Source: Aquatica leii (Eukaryota; Arthropoda; Insecta; Coleoptera; Lampyridae). Taken from it: a stretch of 64,000 nt of DNA. Shown in pieces: positions 36,005 to 46,800 of this stretch. The position numbers were made by a program, and so were the translations under genes. The stretch lies in the NCBI GenBank assembly GCA_035610365.1, contig CM069436.1:86429912-86493911 (forward strand), in the 5' to 3' direction. How positions within the stretch are numbered: position 1 is the first letter of the stretch; each line of letters starts with the position of its first letter. The notes under the pieces were generated by a model. That model worked only from the letters and a program-made list of their open reading frames with translations, ran no database searches and was not told the DNA's origin.

Positions 36005-36499
36005 CAGTGCAATATCCATAATCCGAACTTCCGTAATCCGAACATTCCAGTAGTCCGAACTGACCCACAGTGTAACGATCAATTGACAAAAGTACAGTTT
36101 TTTTTGTGAAGTTATTTATAAAAGAATAATAAATTCCTAGCAACGTCGTAAATAAGTAAATATTGACACACATACATATTTATTTATGTGACCGGCCAAA
36201 ATATGTAGTTTAATCACAAAATAATTTTTTTAATATGTTTCCTATATGTAAACATTTAACTTCTATGGAAAAAAAAACAAACAAATGAGAGTGTGTATTG
36301 GAAATTCTTCAAAAAACACGCAGCTGTACAGTTGTGGATTTCTTATTTTCTTAATTTATCTTTCAAAGAGGTAACATATTATATGTTCATACATACGTAA
36401 TATGTATGCAAAATTGTCTTTTTTTAGATTTTTCCGAAAACATTCCATAATCCGAACATCTTCTTGCAACAATTAGTTCGGATTACGGATATTGCACTG
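36005..36499. mobile_element. Tigger/pogo-type MITE, 495 bp, with TA target duplication
   Basis: TA at 36003-36004 and 36500-36501 flanks near-perfect inverted ends: CAGTGCAATATCCATAATCC on the left and, reverse-complemented, CAGTGCAATATCCGTAATCC on the right. CAGT ends and TA duplication are typical of Tigger/pogo elements. ATCCGAAC repeats several times just inside each end. No open frame encodes a transposase, so it is a non-autonomous deletion derivative, sitting inside the hAT element. Confidence 0.88.
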
Positions 36500-36639
36500 T
36501 AATTATAATAACGATTGCTAAAACTTTGAAAAAGAAACTATTGAAGAGTACTCATGTAATTTTGCATGATTTGAATATTAAACTACTAATAACTGAAGTC
36601 ATGATTGGCGTAAGTTATCTATCTTTGCTAACTACAAGT

Positions 36640-37796
36640 TGTTACAAGCTTTATGTCTTACGAACCTTGCACGGTCAACTCACAACAGTCGGAGGTAGGG
36701 GAGGTTCAGAGGAAGTATGCTTAAGGGCGCCAGAGCTGATCCAAGATAACACTTCTGCCTCGCTCACAACAGACGATCCAAACTTGTAACCCAATTGGAG
36801 GTTCGTAATCCTTATACTCTGATGCTCGAGTAGCCAAAATTAGTTAATAGATAACGATAACCACAGGAGAGAGAAAACTAACAAGAGAGATTAACGATTT
36901 TAATCACTTTAATGTGTGAATGTCAAATATTAACAAGAGTATATGAACTTTCTGCACTCATCCATACTTGGAAGATTTTTAAGTATAATTAACAAATATC
37001 ACAGCTTTAACTTAGTAGTGTAGCAAATTGACAGCTATACATTAAATTCTCAAATCATAAATACTAGAAGAACTAACAGTAATCGTTAACAAGTGTAGAA
37101 AACTTTGATTTCGCAACACATAAGATTTACAGGATTACATCGAAGATTTAGTACATGAATGCCCGCAGTATCGGCAACACACAATACACATTTAAATTAT
37201 GTCGAAGTAAATATTCTTCACCCACACACAGTATGCGATACAGTAAAGTGAATGATTACAGTTACCTTATTGGTAGATAAGCAATACATATAATTACGGT
37301 CGTTAATATGGATCAAAATTCTGTGAGTAATTTTCGTAACAACGATATAAAAATCAAATAAATCAACTCACCCGAAGTCCAGTTTCCACTACCGTGAAGA
37401 AAAAGTTTTCCCCCGCCGGTGGCTTGTAATAATTATTTAATTACTGCTTGAAATACGCAATGGCGGACAACGTGGTAGGAACCGGCTATCACATGAATAT
37501 AGAAATTACGAAGGACCCTTAATAGATTTAAGACAAAAATATTTTACCCTGTACCGAACGAATCGTAATAAATTCGCAATCGCCTTATAAATGTATGTTC
37601 ATCACACGTAATGTTCTTAAAAATTTAAGAATCAATTCGAAAACCTCGGCACCGGCCCGTTACTGTAGTTGACAGCTTCACGATTTTTGTCGTCAAAATG
37701 ACAGTCACGAGAAAAGATCGGTAGAGGGCGTCAAAACCGGAATCCAATTTTAATTCATCTACAGGGTATTCCGTAATGAAAATTTCGTACGTAACA
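36640..37796. repeat. Solo LTR, 1157 bp, with AAGT target duplication
   Basis: AAGT at 36636-36639 and 37797-37800 flanks a segment that starts TGTTAC and ends GTAACA. A 4-bp duplication with TG...CA ends fits a long solo LTR of a Ty3/gypsy or BEL-type element. No protein domain is recognisable inside. It is less AT-rich than the surroundings (for example GGAGGTAGGGGAGG near 36690 and CCCCCGCCGGTGGC near 37410). Which strand is the sense strand is not determined. The rest of the retroelement is absent, as expected after LTR-LTR recombination. Confidence 0.7.
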
Positions 37797-38399
37797 AAGT
37801 ACCAAACTAAAATTTAATAAAAAATAATGTACTTACTTTTCTCCGGCACTCTCAAACAAATTAACACTGATTCAGTATAATTTGTGTGATAAACTACTAA
37901 TTTATATTTGTTTAAATATTTTTTTAGCACTTTTATATTCAAGATTCAGGAAACGAATAAACGTATTTGTCTCACATTTGTATTTATAGAGTGACAAATT
38001 GAACAAGTCAGTGCAAGTTCGCAAAGGTCTGAGACTGCGCGTATGCTTGTAACAAGATGACACTGGTATATCATTATGTGCAGGTTTTTACAAGTTCAAA
38101 ATGTATTGCAACCGCAAAGCGAATGCCTACATCCTACAACTTACACAATTTTATAAACATATATAATAAATTTTTTACTTTATAGGTACTTTTATAAATA
38201 ATGTATATGTCTTTATATTATAAGATAGTATAATGTAAGTAAATAGGTACTATTAGTGTATGTTGAGATCCACTATCGTGGACCACCATTTTCATTTCAT
38301 GAACCCCCAATTTTTTTTTCGCTGACGTTGACTTTTTGGAGGTTATCATAGACCCCTGGGGGTCGATATAGACCACTTTGGAAATCACTGTACGTTAGT

Positions 38400-38830
38400 T
38401 TAATTTTTTTTTAAAACTAACTTATCTATACTTTATAGTGACAAGTATTTTCTCTTACGTTACAGGATCCTTTTATGAGATACATATAATTTTCTAGATT
38501 TCTATTTACCTACGGTACTACCAATCTGTGAAGAAACCTGTAACGACCTTCAGAAATTCGCGCACCTATCAGTAATATCCTTAATACCTTAAACACCCTT
38601 GGTTGTTTATGTTTGACTCATTTGTTTTCCATGTGAGAATAAGTGTGTTTTGTAAGGTGCATAGTGTAGATAAACAATTGTTGAACAATTTGCGTGTTTT
38701 TGTGTTAGAAAACATGTACACTGTAGTGTACATTGTGATTCATTGATTGCAATAAATTATTTTGTCAAAGATAAATTTATAATTTCCAAATCAAATTTTA
38801 TTGTTCTGTTAAATTTTTTGAACTAATCGG
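38400..38830. other. piggyBac leader sequence after the hAT insertion
   Basis: Non-coding sequence between the hAT right end and the first recognisable piggyBac coding segment. Confidence 0.4.
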
Positions 38831-40130
38831 AGAAGGCTTATCGGATATTGAGATTTTGAACAATGAAGATGAAAACGATGGGGGCTGGGAATCTAACGCT
38901 CATCAAGGTATTTTCAGTGCAAATCAATAAAATGATAATTAAAAAATTTGACATTTATGCTGTAGAGTTGCTTGAACTGAATGCAAATGAGGGTGATGAA
39001 ACTCCAGATGAGCCAACAGCAGCGGCACAAAAAGAAATTGTCGAGAATATGAAAATTCTGAAGCTCCTGAACCGGGCACTTCAACGAGAAGGAAATCAGG
39101 TAGACAGCAAACCAGAAAAGTAGCAAAAACTGCTCCAAACCGCACTTCAAGAAAACAGAAAGCGGACGATTTTGTGAAGAGTCACAAATTGACAAAAAAG
39201 CCGACAAAATCAATTCAAAAAACATTTCAAAGTTTAACCGCCCCAGTTTAGAATTTTACAAAGGCGTGCAAGAAGAAGTGAAAGAATTAGAAAATCCACC
39301 ATTTTTCTTCCGCAAATACAGGAATAAAGAACTATTTTTGCAAATAGTCGAAAAAACTAATTTATATGCTGTCCAAAGTAATGTACCTCACTTTGCTCTT
39401 ACAAATTTGAATGAAATGGAGGTTTCAATATTTTCACCAAAACAAAGTTTACGCCATTTTCCGGAGATTCGGAAATGGAAAAAAGAGGTCGCGGTTCAAT
39501 GGAGGAAGTTTAACATGAAGTGAAATAAAAATGGTTTGACAACCAAACCGTTTTGATTGGCTCTAATTACAAAAAGATTGGTTCTTCGGATTTATGCACT
39601 CGATGGAGCAAAGTAGAAAAGAAGTACGTAGCAATTCAACGTTCTGAGGTTGTTAAAAATCACAACAATTAAATGGGAAGGGTTAATAAAGTGGATTTTT
39701 TAATATCTATTTATCGTACCTTTATCAAATAGACTTTCCGCATGATGCCATCGATTTAGCTGCATCAAATGCTTGGATAGAATATAGGCAGAAAGCAATA
39801 GTTGTGGGAATTATGGATTTACTACATTTTAAAATGTATGTCGCAAAAGATCAAATAATAATCAGTTTCCTAGTAAAAAAAACGTAGAAGACCTTCGTTT
39901 GACCGCACTGACTCACCTACATCGTCAAGAAGCAGTGTGTTAGGTACACCATTACCAAAAAAAAAATTAATAATTTCGGCGCCTATTCATGAGGTCAGAT
40001 ACGACTAAATTGGTCACTTTCCTGTTGTGGACGACAAGACGTTTACGAGCAGATGTCGATATTCAGCTTGCACAGCTTGGACACACTTTTTGTGCAGCAA
40101 ATGTAATGTTCATTTATGCATAACAAAAAA
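38830..40130 (+). pseudogene. piggyBac transposase remnant
   Basis: The acidic N-terminus (NDEDENDGGWES near 38858) is followed by scattered basic and Thr/Glu-rich stretches. The later catalytic domain and C-terminus are recognisable: KWFDNQTVLIGSNYKKIG near 39530, RWSKVEKKYVAIQRSEVV near 39603, then MGRVNKVDFLISIYRTFIK near 39673, corresponding to the family's MGGVD-YRT region, whose aspartate is among the catalytic residues and survives here in KVDF. The cysteine-rich end CRYSACTAWTHFLCSKCNVH is near 40050. The central D-D region is missing or unrecognisable and stops are frequent, so it is dead. Confidence 0.8.
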
Positions 40131-40446
40131 AACAAAATTATTTTATGTTATTTCATAATAAATAATGAGTTATAAGGTTGTTAACAATTAACTTGTTTTA
40201 GTTTTTAACAAAAAAAATTAAAAACATGTAAAAAAATTTGCATCAATTGAAGCATGGTGTACACTTTAATCATTGAGTTATAATATAGGGAGGCTGTGTT
40301 TTCTATTCTAAAACGACACCACTACCGCCATATTGATGATAGACTTATGTCATTCTAACGTCAAATGTTAGTAGTTGCCTTTTTTCAACGTTTATAGTAT
40401 TTTTTTGTGTTTGTTTTTTTAGTTTTCAATTATAAACATTTAAAAC

Positions 40447-40529
40447 ATGATGGTTTTGTGTGTTTTATGTAGCTGTAATAGTGGAAAAGGTATAAATAAG
40501 AAGGTATTATTCGGAATTAGATTTCACAG
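40447..40529 (+). pseudogene. Possible THAP-type first exon
   Basis: Starts with two ATGs and codes MMVLCVLCSCNSGKGINKK, then VLFGIRFH, with a consensus donor CACAG|GTATGT at 40529/40530. A short exon with C-x2-C or C-x4-C near the N-terminus, ending in (S/R)FHR immediately before a splice donor, is how many insect THAP zinc-finger genes start (C2CH type; the remaining C and H would lie in exon 2). No downstream exon with the expected FP and C-x2-H was found before the piggyBac right end. It may be a captured or inserted fragment, or chance. Confidence 0.3.
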
Positions 40530-41208
40530 GTATGTACGCAATAAGCAGACCAGTATTAAAGAAATTTATACATTAATACCCCAATTTACTTTTTTTTAAA
40601 TTTGGTTATTAAGAATCAATTTTAATAAAACTTAAATGTTAAATTACTGTTTTTTTAAAATAATCCATTTGATTTGTTTCATATTATTAATAAGTTTAAA
40701 TTTTTTTTTACTAAATTATCTATAATCTAAAAAAGTTTTTCTTTGCTTTAGATTTATAAAGTTGATAAAAAAATCAAAGTACATATTGCTTAATTGCATA
40801 GATCTACAAATCTCCAGTTAAATAATTTTCTTAGTAAATTACAGTATTTGAACTTTATAATCATGATTATACATCTGCAACATTGTAATTATGTCAGCTA
40901 CAGTTTTTTTCTAAGCATAAATTCAAGTACCTAATTTGATAAACTATTTTAATTTTGTATACTAACATATAAACTGATGAAAAATTTACAATGTGCGATT
41001 AATGTTAAAACTTTATTTTTTATGTAATCCGGGCCTGGCAAAGTATCCATCTTGATAGTATACTAAGCCACGCCTAGTGGTTCCACTTTGTACATAGAAA
41101 CTAGATGCTTTATGCTATCTCCTTTTATAATAACTCAATGACTTTAATGCACAGTGTGCTTAATTTCATAATTTTTGATCCACGCATTAAGACTCGTGAC
41201 TGAAAGGG
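40530..41208. other. Right non-coding part of the piggyBac element
   Basis: AT-rich, no coding features. It ends in the right terminal inverted repeat at about 41182-41208. Confidence 0.5.
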
Positions 41209-41280
41209 TTAAAGTAGTGTATTTAATAATAAAAAATCAAAAATTAATAAAATTTAGAGTTATCACTATGTTTATTTGCG

Positions 41281-42325
41281 TTTTAATTTATGCCGGTGAC
41301 GCGTTTGCAAGCAGTTAAAATGGATTATTTGAATTTCTCGAATTAATAAAAAATAATCCATAATTAATAAATAAAATATGGAATAAATGAAAGAAAATTC
41401 TAGAAAAATGAAAAAATGTTGAAAAATTCTAGAAGTTTATAAGAAGAAATACAAACGATTATTGAAAATCAAATAAGAACTATTGGGGAGCAAATACAAG
41501 TTAGTATAAAAAACCAAATTAAAATTGTTCAAGAAAAAACCCAAACAGATATTAAATAAAAAAAAAACTCCTTTAAGAAAGAATGGACCAAACGAATTGC
41601 TATCTTCAAATTTTGACGGTAAAGTCCCTTGTCAACCTACTACAAACAGATTAAAGCCGCAGCTGTAGCTAATGGTTGGACAAACAAGCAGAAAACGACA
41701 TCTTTCATAGTGGCCTTACGTGGAAAAGCGCTTGGAATTTTGCAAACTGTTCCTGACCACTTCCAAGAAAATTACGAATTTTTAGTTTCACGTTTAGAAA
41801 TGAAATATGGAGATGCTCATCTTCAACAGGTGTAGCAAACCCAAATAAAAAACGTGTTCAGAAAGCTGCGGAGAAACTTCAAAAGTTTGAAGTTGACATC
41901 GCCAGACTGACAAAGCTTACGTATCCTACTGCACCAGATACCATTCTGGACCAATTGGCTATTCAAACCTTCGTAGATGGGCTCCAAGACAGCGAAACGC
42001 AGCAAACATGGTGTTTGAGGTAGCAAAACATCAGAAAGCATCGAAAAAATAACGCAACAAATACTTTGGGAAAGAAGAGTGACGACTTTAAACTGCGGTG
42101 AAATAGACCACGTACGACGACATCGTACTAAACCTAAAAAGAAGACAAGAAGAACGCACGAAAGTTTGAAACAAGTTGACCAAAAAGACAAAAGTTAATC
42201 TCATCTAGTCATGTACCGGAGATTACGATTCAAATGGCATCGCCTATGAAGCAATTGCACAGCAATTATCTCAATGAAAAAATTAATAGACGAAGTGTTC
42301 AGTTCAATTGGTTATGTAGAACGCA
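41281..42325 (+). pseudogene. Gypsy gag remnant (copy A)
   Basis: After the leader, gag starts near 41320. The capsid-like core is at 41629-41835: KAAAVANGWTNKQKTTSF, VALRGKALGILQTVP and LVSRLEMKYGDAHLQQV. It is followed by frame-shifted remains of the KSLQ-FE-D region and of a zinc-knuckle neighbourhood (LNCGEIDHVR near 42090). The reading is broken by a stop near 41835 and several indels. Gag packages element RNA in the family; this copy is not translatable as a whole. It is related to 53815-54990. Confidence 0.8.
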
Positions 42326-42334
42326 GTACTACTT

Positions 42335-44074
42335 CCCACATAGCACAAGTTGTTCCAGAAATGTTTCATTTTTGTTTCAAATGTTTCAAAAATTAATATA
42401 GCAAATACAATGTTTCCTCCATATTTCAGAAACATTTCGCGAAGTTTCAGGAATTTGTCTTATAAACATTTCATAGAAATAAATTGGAAATATTTCACTG
42501 TTAATGTAGCAGAAATCTTTCAAATAGGTTTCATATATTTTGCTTATTATGATTAAATGATATGTATTAAAGTTTTTATGTCATTATATATTTACATCTG
42601 ATTTATTCTAAGTAAAAAACAGAATATCGCAAAACATCTTTATTCTATGATCGCGATATATGCGCAAACAATATGTACGCTCGTTAGAACCGCAAACGAC
42701 TCATTAGTTTTAATAGTTTTGTAATAGAGGTTATGTTGTGTCTTAGTAAATTCTCAATCATTTCATTTTTTATTTGTTGTTAGAATAGTGCAAATATAGT
42801 TCATTTTATTCATAATAAATGCATATAGTGTAATTAAGTTAGTGTATATAGTTTTAATTAAATAAAATAGTGTTTAAACATTTTTTTGTGCTGCCAACAT
42901 CGCAAACGTCAATATTCGTTCGTTAGTGTAGTTACGAAATGAACGAAAAAAGCTCTAGGGTGGCAAAATGAAAACTAGGAATTCACATAAAAATAAGCGT
43001 TCAAAGTGAATTAATATTGAAACGTTCGAGAAGTTATTTGCAAATTCAAGAGCCTTTTAGAAGTTGTTATCCATCTTCTAGAAGATATACCGAAAGATAG
43101 GGAACACTCGAGAAGGATTTGCAAATGTGTATAAATACCGAAGAGAGAAATCGTAGATATGTTATTGCCGAAATGCGAATACAGCAGTGTTAAGAAGATT
43201 ATTCAAGTTGAAATAAATAAGTCGCGTATGTGTACATAAATATACAGAGAATAATCTCGTACGTGATTTTTAGTGTAAACAACTGTGTGAAGCTATCCGC
43301 GGACTTTATCTTATCTTAATTAGTGTAAGTGTTTTGTTAAATATTATTAGATTTCATTAGTTCGGTTAATTTACAAGTGTACATATTTCTAGTATAAGTA
43401 AAACATATTTTTAGTCGTTTAAATAAATTAGTTTTAATAATAAAATTCGTAACAATATATTAGAACGAGTATGCGACAGGTGGAAAAATCATTTTAAAAA
43501 TCTTGAAATTCAGTTAAAATTGAAGAAAAACGATGTTAAAGTTAATGTCAAATTTGACAGATTTTGTAATAAATGTAGTACCAACATTATATTTCTGTTA
43601 ATTTTTGTTTATTTTTTCAAAAAAAAAATGTGATTTTATAAAAGGCAACACAAAAAATAATTACTTTCGACTCTTGTTACGTAAACTACTATTACCTAAC
43701 TGACCCTTTCAAGTGGCGTGTTTTGAACCGTTTTCCCGTGTAAAAAAACAATTAAGTGTTTCTAAACTTATTCTGTAACTACTATTTTGTTTGTTTTCCA
43801 GATTCTAATAAAAATTAATCAGAAATAATTTTTCGGAATTTCATATTTTTTGTTTCATTTGAAATTCTCTAAAATGTGCCATATTCATTTCATTTAAAAT
43901 GTTTTAGATGTGTCATATATGTCTCATTTGAAATGTCTCAAAATCAGGACATTTTTATGTAACAGAAACATTTCAGAAAGATTTGTGTAAGATGTTGAAA
44001 CATTGATGAAACATAACAATTATTTTAATGCTACAATTATGAAACATTTCAGTAATATATCTGTGCTGTGTGGG
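42335..44074. mobile_element. Terminal-inverted-repeat element with CCCACA ends, containing a solo LTR
   Basis: The left end CCCACATAGCACAAGTTGTT and the right end, reverse-complemented CCCACACAGCACAGATATAT, match, and both lead into TGAAATGTTTCAT-type repeats (left 42350-42480, right 43840-44055). Flanking 8-mers TACTACTT and TTGTACTT agree at 6 of 8 positions, suggesting an old 8-bp duplication. No transposase is present. The interior (about 42880-43730) is related to a unit of the foldback arms at 6842-11780 and is interrupted by a solo LTR. The superfamily is unclear; the apparent 8-bp duplication would fit hAT, P or Merlin. Confidence 0.55.
43018..43454 (+). repeat. Solo gypsy LTR, 437 bp, with ATAT target duplication
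   Basis: ATAT at 43014-43017 and 43455-43458 flanks TGAAACGTTCG...GTAACA. It shares ordered blocks with the LTRs at 33075 and 53268 (GTTCGAGAA start, GTGTATAAATACC TATA-like box near 43130, AAATAAATTAGTTTTAA near the end). It was left by LTR-LTR recombination and splits a foldback-arm-like unit. Confidence 0.85.
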
Positions 44075-44079
44075 TTGTA

Positions 44080-46280
44080 CTTCTTGCACTGTGGTTTTCT
44101 TAGCCTTTTGGTGCACTTTTAGTTTTTACTCTCTTAGCAGTTCTGTTGTGTCTATAAAGTACAAAGATTATTTGAAAGGGCTGGCTTGCGTTTGGTATAT
44201 TGCTGAATCTCGTCGTCCTCCAAGCATCCGCGCCATAAATAGCTACTTTGCAGTCACTTTTATGCATATGTTTGTTAAGGCCACTTGATACTGCAGTTGA
44301 AATATTTACTGGTGGCTCTGTAAGAAACAGTTTTGTGTGCTTCATCTCTACAAAGTTTTTCCATAGTTTATGTTCTCTTACGAGTTTGCTACCGATTCTT
44401 TCTTATCCGGTATCGTAAAAGATTCGAAGGCCAGTTCAGGTCCAATATATGCCTCCGTTGTGCTTTTTTTAGTTAGTGCGTCTGGGGTAAATGTTTTTAT
44501 GCACTCGTCACGACGGTATTATCACTTAAAACCTTTTTTTAAATGTGATATTCTTATGTAAAGTCTTATCTAGTAGTTAAGATTGTTCTTTAACGCAGCA
44601 CATTGTGTATACCCGGTTTGTATGTCTCGGTGGTTTACGTGTGTTCATTTATCTGCAATATGTATGTTGCTTGTCTTGCTTCCATCATTACAACGAATGG
44701 TAGAAGTAAAAGGACTGCTTCCATGGCAACAAGGATACCGTATGTTATGATGGATTTTGTCACCACAGTATATACATACACTGGTTATAACGACAAATAT
44801 GAATGCGCTCATTTTGATAATAGTTATATCTATGTCGCACTTATTTCACGTTTGACAAATGCACAAATTAATGACAAGTAAAAAAAGTACTTACGGTCGT
44901 CCAAGTCATGCGGATAGCTATCGGCACGCAGTAAAAATAGATATAAGATCGTATCACAATTAAATTGCTTATTGACAAGCAATGAATCGTAGTCAAATGC
45001 GTCAAGCATCCGACTGGTTTTCACTATTCTTATTACAGGTTATCCAAGGTTATCACAAGAATTACAAATACGACTTATTCCCACAGATTGTTTCGGAAAT
45101 GGATTAATTAACCAAGAGCAAAGCCCAAATATTTGACTTTCCTTGTCATAGAGAGCGCGACTCCGTACATTGCAGGTAGTTTTACATCATTGTTTGGTAA
45201 ACAGCACAATTACTTTTTTGACTGGATTCGCACAAAATTCTACTTTTTTCACCGTTTTTTGGCGGAGTTTAGTGCACTCTGCATTATTTCGGATACAGCT
45301 GCTTCAAATTTTCCGTTTGTAATAATCGGGAGATCACCGGCGTATCCTAAAACAAATACCTTTTTGTTTTCTAATTCTTGTAGTAAACCGTATATAAAAA
45401 TGCATCACAACAGGAGCGCCGCAAGCCACCTTGGCGTTTATAGTCCTACCGCACATAGAATCAGTTTCCGTTTAATTACTGAGCATTGAGTTATTCCAGT
45501 TTTGCTCTAGATGTGTGATGCCTTTCAGGTTCCGTTCCGTATGTACATTTGTATTCATAATAATCGGGATAGTGAGATTCAAACAAATTCAATGGATCTA
45601 TTTCCTTTAATGTTTTGGTACCTGACATTCGTGTATTTTTTACATTTAACAGAGTTGTTATTTCACATTAAAAAAGATGCAGCCATTGGATTTGTTTACT
45701 TCAAGTTTTACAATAAAGAAAGTCAGCTCCACCTGTTTTACATCTCGCGTTTCGCAAAGCATCCCAATTCCTTTTGGGTGCACGTTTGTTTGGTACCTCT
45801 AGGACTTGATGTTTAACAACTTCAATTAACGATGAATCCGAGAAGTGTTTCTGCAGTAGTTTCTGCACTGAGTACAAACTTTCCGTCATGTAGGTTTGTT
45901 TTTTACGTTTTTAAACTTTTTTGTGTTTGTCCCACAATTCTAGTTAACTGTGTTGAATAATCTCTGTTCCACTATGTTACTCTGTTAAGAGTTTGTTGAG
46001 CTGTTCTTCAGAAACTTATTTCAAATGCAAATTTTATTAAATTAACAATACTGCCCTTCATTAGCTTAAAATCATGCTTTAACCTTACAACTGTAGGGTA
46101 GTCTTTGATTAGATCAACTAGAGTTTTGTTAAACTTCTTCTAATCGGTTTTCCTCTGGTTTATGCATTCCATTACAAGTTTATCAATTGATTCGTAAACG
46201 CATTTCCGTTATTTATTATATCTAAATTTAATTCTAGTCTTATCTGGTTATAGAGTAAGTAACCTTTTTATTACTCTTTC
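44080..46280 (-). pseudogene. R1-like LINE: reverse transcriptase to C-terminus, degenerate
   Basis: Reading down from 46280: an endonuclease end resembling SDHRYIRFNL (decayed), a WNR-like linker near 45980, HDGKFVLSAETTAETLL near 45890 preceding the RT, a QGG-containing block near 45430, GYAGDLPIITNGKFEAAVSE near 45345, KVKYLGFALG near 45125, a thumb-like region near 44750, KSTTEAYIGPELAFESFTIP near 44470 and SGLNKHMHKSDCKVAIYGAD near 44280. The motif order is that of R1-type LINEs. The YADD box reads YAGD, losing a catalytic aspartate, and many frameshifts occur. Confidence 0.7.
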
Positions 46281-46800
46281 ATAAATTAGATAGATTCGTG
46301 GCTAATATCAGTATCAGGTCACGATATAAGAACATTAGATTTGCCGTCAGTGCGATCTTTTGGATTCTATGTACTGCTGTTGCTTTCCTGGCGTGCCCGT
46401 CTTTGCTTTCTCTATTGGTAGGTTACGCTCAATCGTTCCTGACGTTGAAACTGAGTTCCCAACTCTTTTTATTTTTTTAGTTTTTTCTTTGCCGTCCCTA
46501 AAAGTTTCTTCGGTTTTTTGGGTTTCTGCTTACCATCAACCGATGTTTTGGATTCTGCTCAGAGGTTCTGTCTTTTTTTTTATACGTCGTATTGAGGTTC
46601 CATATATGTCCCAAGAGTGCAAAAGAGATAAAAGCCGCCGTGTGCAGTGCCTCAATATACACAAAGCTATATACAATGTAGTTTCTTGCTTCCTCATGGT
46701 TGGGACCAGTAACGACCTTCCTTTTATCCAGTCACGTATCTATCGGTCTGGTTCCGCCTTAGAGTTAGGTTCTTAATAAGGCTGTTTCTTCTTGGTTCAG
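46280..46800 (-). other. Possible ORF1 or linker remnant of LINE, unassigned
   Basis: The minus-strand translation is lysine- and glutamine-rich with stops and no confident motif. Long plus-strand frames (46298-46480, 46360-46776) look like antisense shadows: they have no start context, family match or codon consistency. Confidence 0.25.

Larger units (their letters stand above)
33634..38390 (-). mobile_element. hAT element (ZBED5/SCAND3-like) nested in piggyBac
   Basis: The ends form an imperfect inverted repeat: the right end, reverse-complemented, starts CAGTGATTTCCAAAGTGGTC, and the left end starts CAGTTCAAAGGTTTCCAAAC; both continue into a (G)TAGACCCC-like segment. CAGTG is a common hAT terminus. 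An exact 8-bp duplication is not visible (ACCGTGTA against TACGTTAG). Without the two younger insertions it holds, the element would be about 3.1 kb, an ordinary hAT size. It carries a minus-strand transposase remnant. Confidence 0.75.
33615..41208. mobile_element. piggyBac element with TTAA target duplication, enlarged by nested insertions
   Basis: TTAA at 33611-33614 and 41209-41212 flanks matching inverted ends: CTCTTTCAGTCAC on the left and, reverse-complemented on the right, CCCTTTCAGTCACGAGTC (12 of 13 match). TTAA duplication and CCCTTT-type ends are diagnostic of piggyBac. The host is the leader of a gypsy element, and the empty site can be read from the related copy at 53268. Of the 7.6 kb, a hAT element starts only 20 bp inside the left end (33634-38390); the decayed piggyBac transposase lies at 38830-40130. 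Confidence 0.85.
33075..42330 (+). mobile_element. Gypsy element copy A: LTR, leader and gag, split by piggyBac
   Basis: The LTR at 33075-33479 is followed by a TTGGTGCCAG primer-binding-like site and leader to 33614. The leader resumes past the piggyBac insertion at 41209 and leads into gag. Compared with the copy at 53268, the two halves are contiguous once piggyBac is discounted: both have the TTTATGCCGGTGACGCG leader segment just before gag. Similarity ends near 42325, shortly after the point where the protease begins in the other copy, at the junction with the element at 42335. No pol survives. Confidence 0.75.

Noticed and set aside
36526-36789. 87-codon plus-strand frame
   Set aside because: Crosses the boundary of the solo LTR at 36640 and has no recognisable domain.
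38914-39225. Minus-strand frames rich in hydrophobic residues
   Set aside because: Antisense of the piggyBac transposase remnant.
46298-46776. Plus-strand frames that look membrane-like
   Set aside because: The surrounding LINE reads on the minus strand and the frames have no family match; hydrophobic composition follows from antisense of AT-rich sequence.
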